A stretch of 64,000 bases of DNA, from assembly GCF_900110035.1 (NCBI RefSeq), contig NZ_FOCF01000001.1:558001-622000 (forward strand), written 5' to 3'. Of the stretch, positions 18,340 to 29,885 are shown in pieces. Within the stretch, counting starts at the first letter, position 1; the number at the start of each line of letters is the position of its first letter. The notes below the pieces were generated by a model. The model searched no databases. It was not told the origin of the DNA and saw only the letters and a program-made list of their open reading frames with translations. The stretch comes from Sphingomonas gellani (lineage in GTDB: Bacteria > Pseudomonadota > Alphaproteobacteria > Sphingomonadales > Sphingomonadaceae). Both the position numbers and the translations under genes were made by a program.

Positions 18340-20151
18340 TCACAGCATCGCGCCGGCGAGAATGGCGGATGCGCCCTTTTCGGCCTCATCGGCAAGTCCG
18401 CGGAACATGCCGAACAGCTCGCGTCCCATGCCCGCGGGCGGCGGTGGCGCGGCGGGCTGTTCACGCGCGTTCCATTCCGCCTGATCGACCAGCGCGTCCA
18501 GCGTGCCGTTGACGGCATCGACTCGGATGATGTCGCCGTCCCTCACCCGCCCGATCGGCCCACCGCCCAGCGCCTCCGGCGACAGGTGGATCGCGCAGGG
18601 TACCTTGCCGCTGGCACCCGACATGCGCCCGTCCGTGACCAGCGCGACGCGAAAGCCCCGGTTCTGGAGCACGCCGAGCGGCGGGGTCAGCTTGTGCAGT
18701 TCGGGCATGCCGTTGGCGCGCGGTCCCTGGAAACGGACCACGACCACCATGTCGCCTTCCAGTTCGCCCGCCTTGAACGCCTCCAACACATCGAGCTGGT
18801 CGGAGAACACGCGCGCCGGCGCTTCGACGATCCAGCGCTCCCGCTCCACAGCGGACACCTTGATGCAGGCGCGGCCGAGATTGCCCTTCAGGATGCGCAT
18901 GCCGCCATCGGGAGAGAAGGGATCGGCCGCGGGCCGGACGATCGCCTCGTCCCCGCTCGCGCCCGGATCGCGCCACGCCAGGGTGTCGCCATCCATCACC
19001 GGCTTCGCACCGTAAGCGGTCAGGTCGTCGCCCGCGACGGTCATGATGTCCCGGTGCAGATAGCCGGCGTCGAGCAGTTCGCGGATCACGAAGGGCATGC
19101 CGCCCGCCGCCTCGAACGCGTTCACGTCGGCCGAGCCGTTCGGATAGACACGCGTGACCAGCGGCACCGAACAGGACAGGCGGTCCATGTCCTCCCAATC
19201 GATGACGATCCCCGCCGCGCGCGCGATGGCGGGCAGGTGGAGCAGGTGGTTGGTCGAACCGCCGGTCGCCAGCAGGCCGACGGCCGCGTTGACGATCGCC
19301 CGTTCGTCGACGCAGCGGGCGAGCGGACGGTAATCGTCGCCGCGCTGTCCGATCGCGGCCAGCCGGTGCACAGCCGCCCGAGTGAGTTCCTGGCGCAGCT
19401 TGGTGCCCGGATTGACGAAGGCGGAGCCCGGCATGTGCAGGCCCATGACCTCCATCATCATCTGATTGGTGTTGGCGGTGCCGTAGAAGGTGCAGGTGCC
19501 CTGGCTGTGATAGGCGCCGATCTCCGCCTCCAGCAGCTCCTCGCGCGTCGCATTGCCCTCCGCATAGCGTTCGCGCACCGCCGCCTTTGCCTTGTTCGGC
19601 AGTCCTGACGGCATCGGACCGCCGGGGATCAGGATCATCGGCAGGTGGCCGAAGCGCAGCGCACCCATCAGCAGCCCCGGTACGATCTTGTCGCAGATGC
19701 CGAGCAGCGCCGCGCCCTCGAACGTGCCATGGCTGAGCGCGACGGCGGTCGACAAGGCGATCGTGTCGCGGCTGAACAGCGACAGCTCCATGCCGGGATA
19801 GCCCTGCGTCACGCCGTCGCACATCGCCGGAACACCGCCCGCGACCTGCGCGGTCGCACCCGCCTCGCGCGCCCAGACCTTCATCTGTTCGGGATAGCGA
19901 TAATAGACGGCATGGGCGGACAGCATGTCGTTGTACGACGTCACGATGCCGATGTTCATGGCCCCACCGTCGCGCATCGCGACGCGATCCTCGGGCGTGC
20001 CGGCATAGGCGTGGGCGAGGTTCGCGCAGCCCAGATTGGGGCGGCGGATGCTGCCCTCCGCCTCGCGGTCGATCAGTGCGAGATAGGCGGCACGGGACGA
20101 CCGGGAACGTTCGATGACGCGGTCGGTGACGGCGGAGACTTGCGGATGCAT
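18340..20151 (-). CDS. edd: 6-Phosphogluconate dehydratase
   Basis: Dehydrates 6-phosphogluconate to KDPG; the IlvD/Edd fold holds an oxygen-sensitive [4Fe-4S] cluster. The 603 residues match Edd length. The cluster cysteines are expected in [20 protein letters not shown] and the ACIKVSA region, and [17 protein letters not shown] is typical of Edd rather than IlvD. It is flanked by pgl and glk, giving a full pathway. Confidence 0.97.
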   Translation of the reverse strand: MHPQVSAVTDRVIERSRSSRAAYLALIDREAEGSIRRPNLGCANLAHAYAGTPEDRVAMRDGGAMNIGIVTSYNDMLSAHAVYYRYPEQMKVWAREAGATAQVAGGVPAMCDGVTQGYPGMELSLFSRDTIALSTAVALSHGTFEGAALLGICDKIVPGLLMGALRFGHLPMILIPGGPMPSGLPNKAKAAVRERYAEGNATREELLEAEIGAYHSQGTCTFYGTANTNQMMMEVMGLHMPGSAFVNPGTKLRQELTRAAVHRLAAIGQRGDDYRPLARCVDERAIVNAAVGLLATGGSTNHLLHLPAIARAAGIVIDWEDMDRLSCSVPLVTRVYPNGSADVNAFEAAGGMPFVIRELLDAGYLHRDIMTVAGDDLTAYGAKPVMDGDTLAWRDPGASGDEAIVRPAADPFSPDGGMRILKGNLGRACIKVSAVERERWIVEAPARVFSDQLDVLEAFKAGELEGDMVVVVRFQGPRANGMPELHKLTPPLGVLQNRGFRVALVTDGRMSGASGKVPCAIHLSPEALGGGPIGRVRDGDIIRVDAVNGTLDALVDQAEWNAREQPAAPPPPAGMGRELFGMFRGLADEAEKGASAILAGAML

Positions 20152-20228
20152 GGTAATCCCTCAAACACCCGGTCTGCGGGTGTGGAGGCGATGCCCCCGA
20201 CCGTGCGGGAGCATCGCATTGGCGGCCT

Positions 20229-20939
20229 TTAGGGAGCCCAGTGGATGTCGACGGGCAGTTCCGCGTCGGCCAGGACCCGGCCGATCGGATAGTTCGATCC
20301 CGCTCCCTGCTTGATCGCGGTCTCGATCACCTTGCGCTTCGCGTCGCCGGTGACTGCGATCATCAGGGCGCGTGCGGTCACGATTCCCTGGCGCGACAGG
20401 GTGACGCGTGCGACCGGCGCCTCTGGCGGCAGCGGATCGGGCATGACGCCCAGCGCACGACGCTCCTTGGGCCCGTTCAGCGCCTCGTCGTAATCTGCGC
20501 CGAAGAAGATGGAGGCGGTATGGCCGTCGCCACCGACGCCCAACAGGCACAGGTCCAGCGGCCAGTGCAGATCCTGCATCAGTGCGTCCGCCGACTTGCC
20601 CGCCGCCTTGTAGTCCTTCGTCGCCTGAGGGACGATCGGCACCACCCGCGCGCCCTTGGGGATGAACGCCTTGCCGATCATGGTCACGTTGGACAGCGCG
20701 TCGCCCAGCGGGACGACACGTTCGTCGGTGGGCACGATCGTCACCCGCTTCCAGTCCAGCTTGGCCTGGGTCAGCTTCTCATAGATCGGCACCGGCGTCT
20801 TGCCGCCGGGCAGCGCGATCACCGCCGCGCCCCGCGCGTCGATCGCGCTTTCAATGATGAACTGCACGTCGCCCGCGACGGCATCGGCCATCTCGGCGGC
20901 GTCATCATACTCCCACCACTCGATCTCTTCACTCATCAC
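20229..20939 (-). CDS. pgl: 6-Phosphogluconolactonase
   Basis: Hydrolyses 6-phosphogluconolactone. The 236-residue DevB/SOL-type protein shows the sugar-isomerase-like core ([15 protein letters not shown], about 40-54) and [16 protein letters not shown] (about 128-143). It begins with a tandem ATG, so the start may be one codon later. Located 20 bases downstream of zwf. Confidence 0.95.
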   Translation of the reverse strand: MMSEEIEWWEYDDAAEMADAVAGDVQFIIESAIDARGAAVIALPGGKTPVPIYEKLTQAKLDWKRVTIVPTDERVVPLGDALSNVTMIGKAFIPKGARVVPIVPQATKDYKAAGKSADALMQDLHWPLDLCLLGVGGDGHTASIFFGADYDEALNGPKERRALGVMPDPLPPEAPVARVTLSRQGIVTARALMIAVTGDAKRKVIETAIKQGAGSNYPIGRVLADAELPVDIHWAP

Positions 20940-20959
20940 TCAACACTCCGTGGGGGAAA

Positions 20960-22438
20960 TCAATCGTCCTGCCAGGTCACGTCGTCACGCTCGGTCAGCG
21001 CGATGGAGGCGGAGGGCCCCCAGGTGCCGGTCGGGTACTTCTTCGGCTTCATGCCGTTCGCTGCCCATCCCTCGCGGATCGCGTCGATCCAGGCCCATTG
21101 CGCCTCCACCTCGTCGCGGCGGACGAACAATGTCTGGTCGCCCTCGATGAAGTCGAGCAGCAGGCGCTCATAGGCGATCCGGCGGCGCGTACCCGCGAAC
21201 TCGGCGTCCAGGCTGAGGTTCAGCGGCACCTCGCGCAGGCGCACGCCGTTGCGGTCCAGCCCCGGCTCCTTGGCCATCACCAGCAGCTGGACATATTCCT
21301 CCGGCTGAAGGCGGATGATGAGCGTGTTGGGCTGAAGCCGACCGCCCTCGTTCTTGTTGGCGCGCGACTGGAACATGGAGTGCGGCACCGGCTTGAACTC
21401 GATCGCGATCTCCGACCGGCGGGTCGCCATGCGCTTGCCCGTGCGCAGGTAGAAGGGGACGCCCTGCCACCGCCAATTGTCGACATGCGCCTTGATCGCA
21501 ACGAACGTCTCGGTGTCCGACGGCTTGCCGAGTTCGTCGACATAGCCCTTCACCACCTCGCCCTTCATCGCGCCGGACGTGTACTGGCCGATCACCGTGT
21601 CGTGCTCGGCCTCTTCGGCGGTGATCGGACGCAGCGAGTGGAACAGCTTCGCCTTCTCGTCGCGCACCGCCTGTCCGTCGAAGCGGGCAGGGGGCTCCAT
21701 CGCGATCAGCGCGAGCAGCTGGAGGATATGGTTCTGCACCATGTCGCGCAGCGCGCCCATGCCGTCATAATAGCCGGCACGCTCCTCCAGTCCGACCGTC
21801 TCGGCGATTGTGATCTGGACGTTGGCGATGCCACGCGCATTCCACACCGGCTCGAAGAAGGAATTGCCGAAGCGCAGCGCGAGGATGTTCTGCACCGTCT
21901 CCTTGCCCAGATAATGGTCGAAGCGGAAGGTGCGCGGTTCCGGAAAGGCGGCGAACACCGCCTCGTTGATCTGACGGCTAGACGCGAGGTCGTAGCCGAG
22001 CGGCTTTTCCAGGCCGATGCGCACCGTGTCGCCGGTCAGGCCGACCGACTTCAGCCCCTTGATCGCCGGTTCGAACAGCGACGGCGCGGTGGACAGGAAG
22101 ATGCACAGCCCACCCGACACGTCGCCGACCTTGTCCGCCAGCGCCTGGAAGCAGTTGGCGTCCGACAGGTCCGCCGGCTGGAATTGCAGCCGCTTCAGAA
22201 AGCCGGTGATCTGCTCCTCGTCCTTGCGCTCGTCGGGCAGATACTCGTTCAGCGCGTGATGGGCGAACTCCTGAAAGCCGCCATCGTCCAGTTCACCGCG
22301 CGCCGACCCGATGATGATCAGTTCCTCCGGCAGCAGACCATCGGCATGCAGGTTGAACAGCGACGGCAGCAGCATGCGCTGTGACAGGTCGCCCGTCGCA
22401 CCGAACAGGAGAAGCTTGCCGACCGGGTTGCGCTGCAT
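20960..22438 (-). CDS. zwf: Glucose-6-phosphate dehydrogenase
   Basis: Oxidises glucose-6-phosphate, supplying NADPH and entering the Entner-Doudoroff route. The 492 residues begin with the dinucleotide fold (LLLFGATGDLSQRMLLPSL) and contain the substrate signature RFDHYLGKE, including the catalytic His region. Start at 22438 is fixed by AGGAG 8 bases upstream. It lies 16 bases after argC on the same strand. Confidence 0.98.
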   Translation of the reverse strand: MQRNPVGKLLLFGATGDLSQRMLLPSLFNLHADGLLPEELIIIGSARGELDDGGFQEFAHHALNEYLPDERKDEEQITGFLKRLQFQPADLSDANCFQALADKVGDVSGGLCIFLSTAPSLFEPAIKGLKSVGLTGDTVRIGLEKPLGYDLASSRQINEAVFAAFPEPRTFRFDHYLGKETVQNILALRFGNSFFEPVWNARGIANVQITIAETVGLEERAGYYDGMGALRDMVQNHILQLLALIAMEPPARFDGQAVRDEKAKLFHSLRPITAEEAEHDTVIGQYTSGAMKGEVVKGYVDELGKPSDTETFVAIKAHVDNWRWQGVPFYLRTGKRMATRRSEIAIEFKPVPHSMFQSRANKNEGGRLQPNTLIIRLQPEEYVQLLVMAKEPGLDRNGVRLREVPLNLSLDAEFAGTRRRIAYERLLLDFIEGDQTLFVRRDEVEAQWAWIDAIREGWAANGMKPKKYPTGTWGPSASIALTERDDVTWQDD

Positions 22439-22454
22439 GGCTGAAACTCCTGAC

Positions 22455-23384
22455 CTAGAAGACGAGGCCGGCAAGTGGATCCAAACCGGCCATGATGTTG
22501 AGGTTCTGAACCGCGGCGCCCGCCGCACCCTTGCCGAGATTGTCGAGCGTCGCGATCAAGCGCGCCTGTCCCGTGCCCGCATTGCCGCAGACGCGCAACG
22601 TCATCCGGTCGGTGCCGGCATTTTCTTCCAGCATGACCAGTGCGGCGTCATCCTGCGCCACCGTGACGAGTGGCGTGTCGGCATAGGCATCGCAAAGAAT
22701 GGCCATGACGTCGGACAAGGGCGGCGCCTTCGGCAGGGCTGCAAGCGACAGCGGCACTTCGCCCAGCATGCCGCGATAGGCGCGCGCGACCGAGGGCTGG
22801 AATACCGGCGGATGGCCTAGGCCGGCATGGGTCCGCATCTCCGCCAGATGCTTGTGCGACAGGGAGAGGGCATAGGCGCGGAACGCGGTCTGCGTCGCGT
22901 TGTCCTCGAACTCCGCCACCATAGCATTGCCGCCCCCGGAATAGCCCGACACCGCGTTGAAGCTGAGCGGCCAGCCGGCGGGGATGAGGCCGGCGCGGAC
23001 CAGCGGCGTAACCAGGGCGAGGAAGGCGGTCGGGTAACAGCCGGGATTGGACACCAGCCGGGCGCCCGCGATCCCCTCCTCCTGCTCGGCCGAGAGTTCG
23101 GGAAAGCCGTAGGTCCAGCCATCGGCAACGCGGTGCGCGGTCGATGCGTCGATCACGCGGGTACGCGGATTGTCGACCATCCCCACCGCTTCGCGCGCCG
23201 CATCGTCGGGCAGGCACAGCACGACGATGTCGGCATCATTGATCGCGACACGCCGGGCGGCCGCATCCTTGCGCGCGTCGCCCTGCAGCGTGGCCACCGT
23301 AACGTCTTCACGGCCGGCGAGCCGCTCCCGGATCTCCAGCCCGGTGGTGCCGGCTGCGCCGTCGATGAAGACCGCGACGCTCAT
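22455..23384 (-). CDS. argC: N-acetyl-gamma-glutamyl-phosphate reductase (short type)
   Basis: NADPH-dependent third step of arginine synthesis. The 309-residue form is the shorter ArgC class, with the cofactor motif FIDGAAGTTGLEI, catalytic Cys in SNPGCYPTAFLAL and the substrate segment NAVSGYSGGG. Its ATG overlaps the stop of the upstream SH3 gene by 4 bases, and zwf follows after 16 bases, an unusual neighbour pairing for ArgC. Confidence 0.93.
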   Translation of the reverse strand: MSVAVFIDGAAGTTGLEIRERLAGREDVTVATLQGDARKDAAARRVAINDADIVVLCLPDDAAREAVGMVDNPRTRVIDASTAHRVADGWTYGFPELSAEQEEGIAGARLVSNPGCYPTAFLALVTPLVRAGLIPAGWPLSFNAVSGYSGGGNAMVAEFEDNATQTAFRAYALSLSHKHLAEMRTHAGLGHPPVFQPSVARAYRGMLGEVPLSLAALPKAPPLSDVMAILCDAYADTPLVTVAQDDAALVMLEENAGTDRMTLRVCGNAGTGQARLIATLDNLGKGAAGAAVQNLNIMAGLDPLAGLVF

Positions 23385-23695
23385 TGCGCCGGCTCGGCAA
23401 GCAGCGTCGCGTCGAGGTAGCCGACGAGGCCCGAGCTTTCGCCTTGGGCACGCAGGACTCCCCACGCATCGTCGCCGAGGAGGTCGAGAAGCTCGAACCG
23501 ATCGCCCGCGGCGACCGAGGCCACTGCCTCGGACTCGACCGCTCGGCTCAGACGCAGCGTCGTGGCGCTGGCGACCACACGCTCGACGCACGCAGCGTAA
23601 TGCGGCGCGAACACCATGCGCGCGAGTCGAACATCGGCCAGGTCGGGCCGAACGGCATGAATACGGGGATCAAGCGTCGCCGAACGCCCGCTCAA
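23381..23695 (-). CDS. SH3-domain fragment of an NlpC/P60-type protein
   Basis: About 104 residues beginning near LDPRIHAVRPDLADVRLA, a segment typical of the N-terminus of sphingomonad NlpC/P60 cell-wall peptidases, followed by a bacterial SH3 fold (VASVAAGDRFELLDLLGDDA). The papain-like catalytic domain that should follow is absent: the frame stops and argC starts with a 4-base overlap. The start is uncertain; TTG at 23695 is shown, and ATG near 23621 is the first ATG after that. Either a truncated relic or a stand-alone wall-binding protein. Confidence 0.55.
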   Translation of the reverse strand: MSGRSATLDPRIHAVRPDLADVRLARMVFAPHYAACVERVVASATTLRLSRAVESEAVASVAAGDRFELLDLLGDDAWGVLRAQGESSGLVGYLDATLLAEPAQ

Positions 23696-23705
23696 TGCGA
23701 AATGT

Positions 23706-24074
23706 TCACGCCGGGACGTGGGCTGGGCGCTGCTGTGGGGCGGTGGCGTTTCCGTCGCCGATGAGATGCCCGAATTCTTCAAGAAAGTCCGCCCCTTCCG
23801 GTGTTCGCGCGACAAAGATGTTGCGCTTGTCGGCATCGTCGCGCTGGCGGCGCAGATAGCCGAGCGCGCCCAGCCTGTTCAAGGCGCGCGTTACCACCGG
23901 TTTAGACACGTTGAGCGCTCGGGCCAACCCACGTACGGTATGCGGGCCCGGTGACAGATAGACGACCAGAAGCAATGCCATCTGGCGGTTGGTGAGATCG
24001 GGTTCACCCGACCGAACATAATCGACGAGCGTACCCATCCAGGCAGAAAGCGATTGGACTGCCGCACTTGCCAT
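23706..24074 (-). CDS. MarR-family transcriptional regulator
   Basis: A 122-residue winged-helix regulator with the MarR core (DLTNRQMALLLVVYLSPGPH, RALNVSKPVVTRALNRLGALGYLRRQRD, then the wing). Start chosen at the ATG before ASAAVQSLSAWMG, since upstream sequence in frame lacks conservation. It is the first gene of the minus-strand run that continues through argC and the Entner-Doudoroff genes, and it is divergent from secG. Ligand unknown. Confidence 0.88.
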   Translation of the reverse strand: MASAAVQSLSAWMGTLVDYVRSGEPDLTNRQMALLLVVYLSPGPHTVRGLARALNVSKPVVTRALNRLGALGYLRRQRDDADKRNIFVARTPEGADFLEEFGHLIGDGNATAPQQRPAHVPA

Positions 24075-24280
24075 CGCAATGGTCCTGACATTCGCAAAAG
24101 TGGTTGCTTTGCCGTCATAACGCCCCGGAACGCGCAGGTTTCCGCAACATGACCCCGCTTTTGCGACGTCCGGCCGCATGGGTCCGACCGGCCAGAGAGG
24201 CCCGGTTGATCGTCCGGCGACTTCCCCCTATGTGGCCCCGAACGGGCCCATACGCCCCCTTGCGGGATCGACCTTCATCC

Positions 24281-24679
24281 ATGTTCGCTTTTCTTCTCGT
24301 CATCCATGCCCTGATCGCGGCCGCGCTGGTCGCCGTGATCCTGATGCAGAAGTCGGAAGGCGGCGGCCTGGGCATGGGCGGCAGCCCGTCCGGCCTGATG
24401 AGCGCGCGCGGCGCGGCCGATTTCCTGACCCGCGCCACCGCGACGCTGGCCACCCTGTTCGTCGTCATGTCCATCTCGCTGGCGGTCTACGCATCGACCC
24501 GGCGGATGGAGTCGGTCGACACGTCGTTGGCACGCTCGGCCCCGCTGCCCAGCAGCGATGCGGTGCCGAACACGCCGGCTGACGGCGCAGCGTTGCAGGG
24601 TGCGGCGGGTGTCGCGGCCGCGACGGGCGGCAATGCGGCCGCCCCGGTCGACAACGGCGCGGTGCCGCTGGCGCACTGA
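24281..24679 (+). CDS. secG: SecG, preprotein translocase subunit
   Basis: Auxiliary membrane subunit of SecYEG. The 132 residues have two transmembrane helices (about 3-22 and 51-70) joined by the conserved QKSEGGGLGMGG loop, plus a longer Ala/Gly-rich C-terminal tail common in alphaproteobacteria. pyrG follows about 95 bases later, the usual alphaproteobacterial order. Confidence 0.95.
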   Translation: MFAFLLVIHALIAAALVAVILMQKSEGGGLGMGGSPSGLMSARGAADFLTRATATLATLFVVMSISLAVYASTRRMESVDTSLARSAPLPSSDAVPNTPADGAALQGAAGVAAATGGNAAAPVDNGAVPLAH

Positions 24680-24774
24680 CGCCTTTTCAAGACTGGCGAA
24701 CGCCGCTCGCATCACGCGGGCGGTGGTCGTTCGCCATTTCCAAGCGATCAATTCCCAGCTAGGCGGCTCTTCCC

Positions 24775-26409
<1,635 letters not shown>

Positions 26410-26410
26410 G

Positions 26411-27922
26411 ATGGACGGGGCGCGAGACGGCGACGTTGCGGTCGACACCGCGCCCCCGGTTCACCAACGATCTGGACCACCGGCAGGTCGCTCGCGTGAT
26501 CTGACCAAGGGCCCGATCGGCGCGACGCTGCTGGCGTTTGCCCTGCCGACACTCGGGTCCAACATCCTTCAGTCGCTGAACGGATCGATCAACGCGATCT
26601 GGGTCGGGCGCTTCCTGGGCGAGGAAGCGCTTGCCGCGACATCGAACGCCAACATTATCATGTTCCTGATGTTCGGCGCGGTGTTCGGGTTCGGCATGGC
26701 GGCGACCATTCTGGTGGGGCAGAGTTTTGGCCGGCGCGACATCGACGCTGCGCGGCGCGCAGTCGGCAGCGCAGTCGGGCTGGTGCTTGGCGGCGCGGTG
26801 GTGATCGCCATTGTCGGCTATCTGTTCTCTCCGGAGATTCTGCACCTGCTGGCGACGCCGGGTGAGGCGATGGTCTTGGCCGACCAGTATCTGCGCGTGA
26901 TCTTTCTGGGCCTGCCTGCGGGCATGTTGTTGACCGTGCTGATGATGGCGCTGAGGGGCTCGGGCGACGCCGTCACGCCGCTATGGTTCATGGCGCTGTC
27001 GGTGGTGCTGGACAGCGGGCTCAACCCCCTGCTGATCGATGGGATCGGTCCGTTTCCGCGCATGGGCATCGCCGGGTCGGCTGCCGCGACGTTGATCGCC
27101 AACCATGTCTCGGCCCTGGCTCTGCTAGGCTGGATATACCGGCGCGACCTGTCGATTCGGCTGCGCGGTGCCGAGTGGCGATACCTGCTGCCAGAGCGGG
27201 CGCTGGCGCGGGAGATCATCGCCAAGGGACTGCCGATGGGCGCGCAGATGCTGGTCATGTCCTCCGCAGGGCTGACCATGGTCGGGCTGGTAAACCGGCT
27301 GGGCGTCGACACCGCGGCGGCATATGGCGTGTCGCAGCAGCTGTGGACCTACATCCAGATGCCCGCGCTGGCAATCGGCGCGGCGGTCAGTTCGATGGCG
27401 GCACAGAATATCGGTGGCGGACTATGGGATCGTGTCGGATCGATCACGCGCTGGGGCGTGCTGTTCAACATTGCGCTGACCGGCGCGATGGTGCTGCTGG
27501 TCCTCCTGTTCGATCGCAGCGTAATGACGCTGTTCCTGTCCGATGCCAGCCCCGCGCTGCCCATCGCGCGGCACATACAGCTGATCGCGAGCTGGCAGTT
27601 CATCCTGTTCGGCGTCACCATGGTGCTGTTTTCCGCCGTCCGCGCCAACGGAGCGGTGGTCGCGCCGCTGATCATGCTGATCGTGTCGATGTATCCGGTG
27701 CGATTGGGCTTTGCGCTGGGTACGCGACAATGGCTGGGGCCGGATGCCCTATGGTGGAGCTTTCCCGTCGGCAGCGCGGTGAACCTGCTGATGGCGATCG
27801 GCTATTATCACCGTGGCGGTTGGCGACGGGGCGGCATGACCGTGCCACCGCACCCGATCGAGGCGCAGGAACACAGCCAGACATCGGCGGAGCCCGGCGG
27901 CCGTCTGAACCCCAGCGGCTGA
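26411..27922 (+). CDS. MATE-family multidrug/metabolite exporter
   Basis: Cation-coupled exporter of the inner membrane. The 503 residues carry about 12 hydrophobic helices in two matching halves, each with the MATE pattern (ATLLAFALPTLGSNILQSLNG near the start, AKGLPMGAQMLVMSSAGLTMVGL in the middle). An unconserved 35-residue polar N-terminus precedes the first helix. It begins one base after the pyrG stop. Substrate unknown. Confidence 0.9.
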   Translation: MDGARDGDVAVDTAPPVHQRSGPPAGRSRDLTKGPIGATLLAFALPTLGSNILQSLNGSINAIWVGRFLGEEALAATSNANIIMFLMFGAVFGFGMAATILVGQSFGRRDIDAARRAVGSAVGLVLGGAVVIAIVGYLFSPEILHLLATPGEAMVLADQYLRVIFLGLPAGMLLTVLMMALRGSGDAVTPLWFMALSVVLDSGLNPLLIDGIGPFPRMGIAGSAAATLIANHVSALALLGWIYRRDLSIRLRGAEWRYLLPERALAREIIAKGLPMGAQMLVMSSAGLTMVGLVNRLGVDTAAAYGVSQQLWTYIQMPALAIGAAVSSMAAQNIGGGLWDRVGSITRWGVLFNIALTGAMVLLVLLFDRSVMTLFLSDASPALPIARHIQLIASWQFILFGVTMVLFSAVRANGAVVAPLIMLIVSMYPVRLGFALGTRQWLGPDALWWSFPVGSAVNLLMAIGYYHRGGWRRGGMTVPPHPIEAQEHSQTSAEPGGRLNPSG

Positions 27923-27949
27923 ACGCGGTCGCCGCAGGGATCAGGTGCA

Positions 27950-28828
27950 TCACGCCGGCGCCATGACCTCGATCACGCCGGCGGCGACGCTGGCCGTCAC
28001 GGGGGTCCGGGCGAGAACCTCCCCGTCGATGGAGATGGGCAGGGGCGGCTCGGTGCGGATCTTCAGGCTCTTGCCACGGAACTCCCGCACATCCTCGCGC
28101 CGGGCTTCCAGCCCCGCAACGCTTGCCGCCCAATTCTTCAGCAGGCGGCGTTTGACATGCCCGCATACCGCCTGGACGACGATCTCACCGGATGTCACCG
28201 ACGCGCTTTCCACCAGTTCGGTGCCGCCATGGTACGGACCGTTGGAGATGCGGACCTCCACGACCTTCATCCGCTGCTCGTCCGGACCCTCGCCGATGAT
28301 CAGCGTGAACGGCTTGAATTTCGCGAACTGATAAGCCGCCCAGGTCAGATAGCCTGCGCGACCGGCGACCTTCTTGAGGGTATGGGGCACGGACTCCGCG
28401 ATCTGGGGGCTGATGCCCATCGCCGCGCAATTGGCGAAATAGTCGTCGTCGATCCGCCCCAGGTCGATCCGCTTCGGCCGGCCGCTCTTCAACACGTCTA
28501 CCGCGCCGGCGACACTCAGCGGAATTCCCAAGGTCCGTGCAAAGCTGTTGGCGGTGCCCAGCGGCAGGACCCCCAGCACCACGTCCTTTCCGACCAGCAG
28601 GTCGACCAGCCCGCTGATCGTGCCATCGCCGCCGCCCAGGACGACCAGGTCCGGCTTCTTGGCCAGCGCGGCGTTGACCACATCCTCCAGATCGTCGGGA
28701 TCCTCCACCGCATGCGCGTCGAGCGGGCAGGGGAGGTCGGACAAGGCCGCGCACGCCTGGTCGAACATACGTTGCCCGCGGCGCGACTTTGCGTTGACGA
28801 TCAGCGCGGCGGATCGGAAATCAGGCAT
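27950..28828 (-). CDS. Diacylglycerol/lipid kinase family protein
   Basis: A 292-residue protein of the DAGK-catalytic (YegS/LCB5-like) family. It shows the N-terminal VNAKSRRGQRMF motif, the nucleotide motif VVLGGGDGTISGLVDLLV and the GTANSFARTLGIP motif, all active-site segments. Such proteins phosphorylate diacylglycerol or related lipids. Start at 28828 has GGAGG before it. It is divergent from hemB. Confidence 0.88.
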   Translation of the reverse strand: MPDFRSAALIVNAKSRRGQRMFDQACAALSDLPCPLDAHAVEDPDDLEDVVNAALAKKPDLVVLGGGDGTISGLVDLLVGKDVVLGVLPLGTANSFARTLGIPLSVAGAVDVLKSGRPKRIDLGRIDDDYFANCAAMGISPQIAESVPHTLKKVAGRAGYLTWAAYQFAKFKPFTLIIGEGPDEQRMKVVEVRISNGPYHGGTELVESASVTSGEIVVQAVCGHVKRRLLKNWAASVAGLEARREDVREFRGKSLKIRTEPPLPISIDGEVLARTPVTASVAAGVIEVMAPA

Positions 28829-28883
28829 GGAGCCTCCCAGTGTTACGCCCGCGCAACGCTTGGCAAGCCTGCGACGATCCCGC

Positions 28884-29885
28884 ATGGCGTTCGGCATGTC
28901 CAGCTATCCCGCGCTTCGCCTTCGTCGTACCCGTGCCTCCGCCTGGAGCCGGCGGTTGCATGCCGAAAACGTGCTCACGCCCGCGGACCTGATCTGGCCC
29001 CTCTTCGTGACCGAGGGGCGCGGGGTGGAGGAGCCGATCGCCAGCTTGCCGGGCGTGTCCCGCTGGTCGCTGGACAAGATCGTCGAGCGGGGCCGCGAAG
29101 CGCGCGACGCCGGCATCCCGTGCATCGCCCTGTTCCCAAACACCCAGCCGGATCGCCGGACGGAGGATGGGCGAGAGGCGCTCAATCCCGACAATCTGAT
29201 GTGCCAGGCGATCCGCGCGCTGAAGGATGCGGTACCGGAGGTAGGCGTGCTGACTGACGTGGCGCTGGACCCCTATACCAGCCACGGCCATGACGGGCTG
29301 GTCGACGCGGCCGGCTATGTGAAGAACGATGCCACCGCGGACGTGCTGATCGGTCAGGCGCTGACCCAGGCCGATGCGGGTGCCGACATCGTCGCGCCGT
29401 CCGACATGATGGACGGGCGCATCGGCTTGATCCGCTCCGCATTGGAGGAAGCGGGTCACCATAACGTCCAGATCATGAGCTATGCCGCGAAGTACGCCAG
29501 CGCCTTTTACGGCCCGTTCCGCGACGCGGTGGGCAGTCGCGGCCTGTTGAAGGGCGACAAGAAGACGTACCAGATGGACCATGCCAACGCGGAGGAGGCG
29601 CTGCGCGAGGTGGCGCTGGATCTGGACGAAGGTGCGGACACGGTGATGGTGAAGCCGGGCTTGCCCTATCTCGACATCGTGCGGCGGGTGAAGGAGCGGT
29701 TCGAGGTACCCGTGTTCGCGTATCAGGTGTCGGGCGAATATGCGATGATCGAGGCATCGGTGGCGGCCGGCGCCGGGGATCGCGACGCGCTGGTGCTGGA
29801 AACGCTGATGGCGTTCAAGCGTGCGGGTTGTTCCGGTGTGCTGACCTACCATGCGCTGCACGCTGCGCGCGTGCTGGCCCGGTGA
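28884..29885 (+). CDS. hemB: Porphobilinogen synthase (delta-aminolevulinate dehydratase)
   Basis: Condenses two aminolevulinates to porphobilinogen in heme synthesis. The 333 residues contain the two active-site Lys segments (SYAAKYASAFYGPFRDA and MVKPGLPYLDIVRRVKE) and the metal-binding region DVALDPYTSHGHDG, whose His/Asp pattern lacks the cysteine triplet of zinc enzymes, suggesting a magnesium-type enzyme. A second ATG at 28896 is an alternative start. Confidence 0.97.
   Translation: MAFGMSSYPALRLRRTRASAWSRRLHAENVLTPADLIWPLFVTEGRGVEEPIASLPGVSRWSLDKIVERGREARDAGIPCIALFPNTQPDRRTEDGREALNPDNLMCQAIRALKDAVPEVGVLTDVALDPYTSHGHDGLVDAAGYVKNDATADVLIGQALTQADAGADIVAPSDMMDGRIGLIRSALEEAGHHNVQIMSYAAKYASAFYGPFRDAVGSRGLLKGDKKTYQMDHANAEEALREVALDLDEGADTVMVKPGLPYLDIVRRVKERFEVPVFAYQVSGEYAMIEASVAAGAGDRDALVLETLMAFKRAGCSGVLTYHALHAARVLAR

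Noticed and set aside
28548..28883. Extended N-terminus for hemB starting at 28548
   Set aside because: It would run through the promoter and the divergent lipid-kinase start; the conserved HemB N-terminus begins after 28884.
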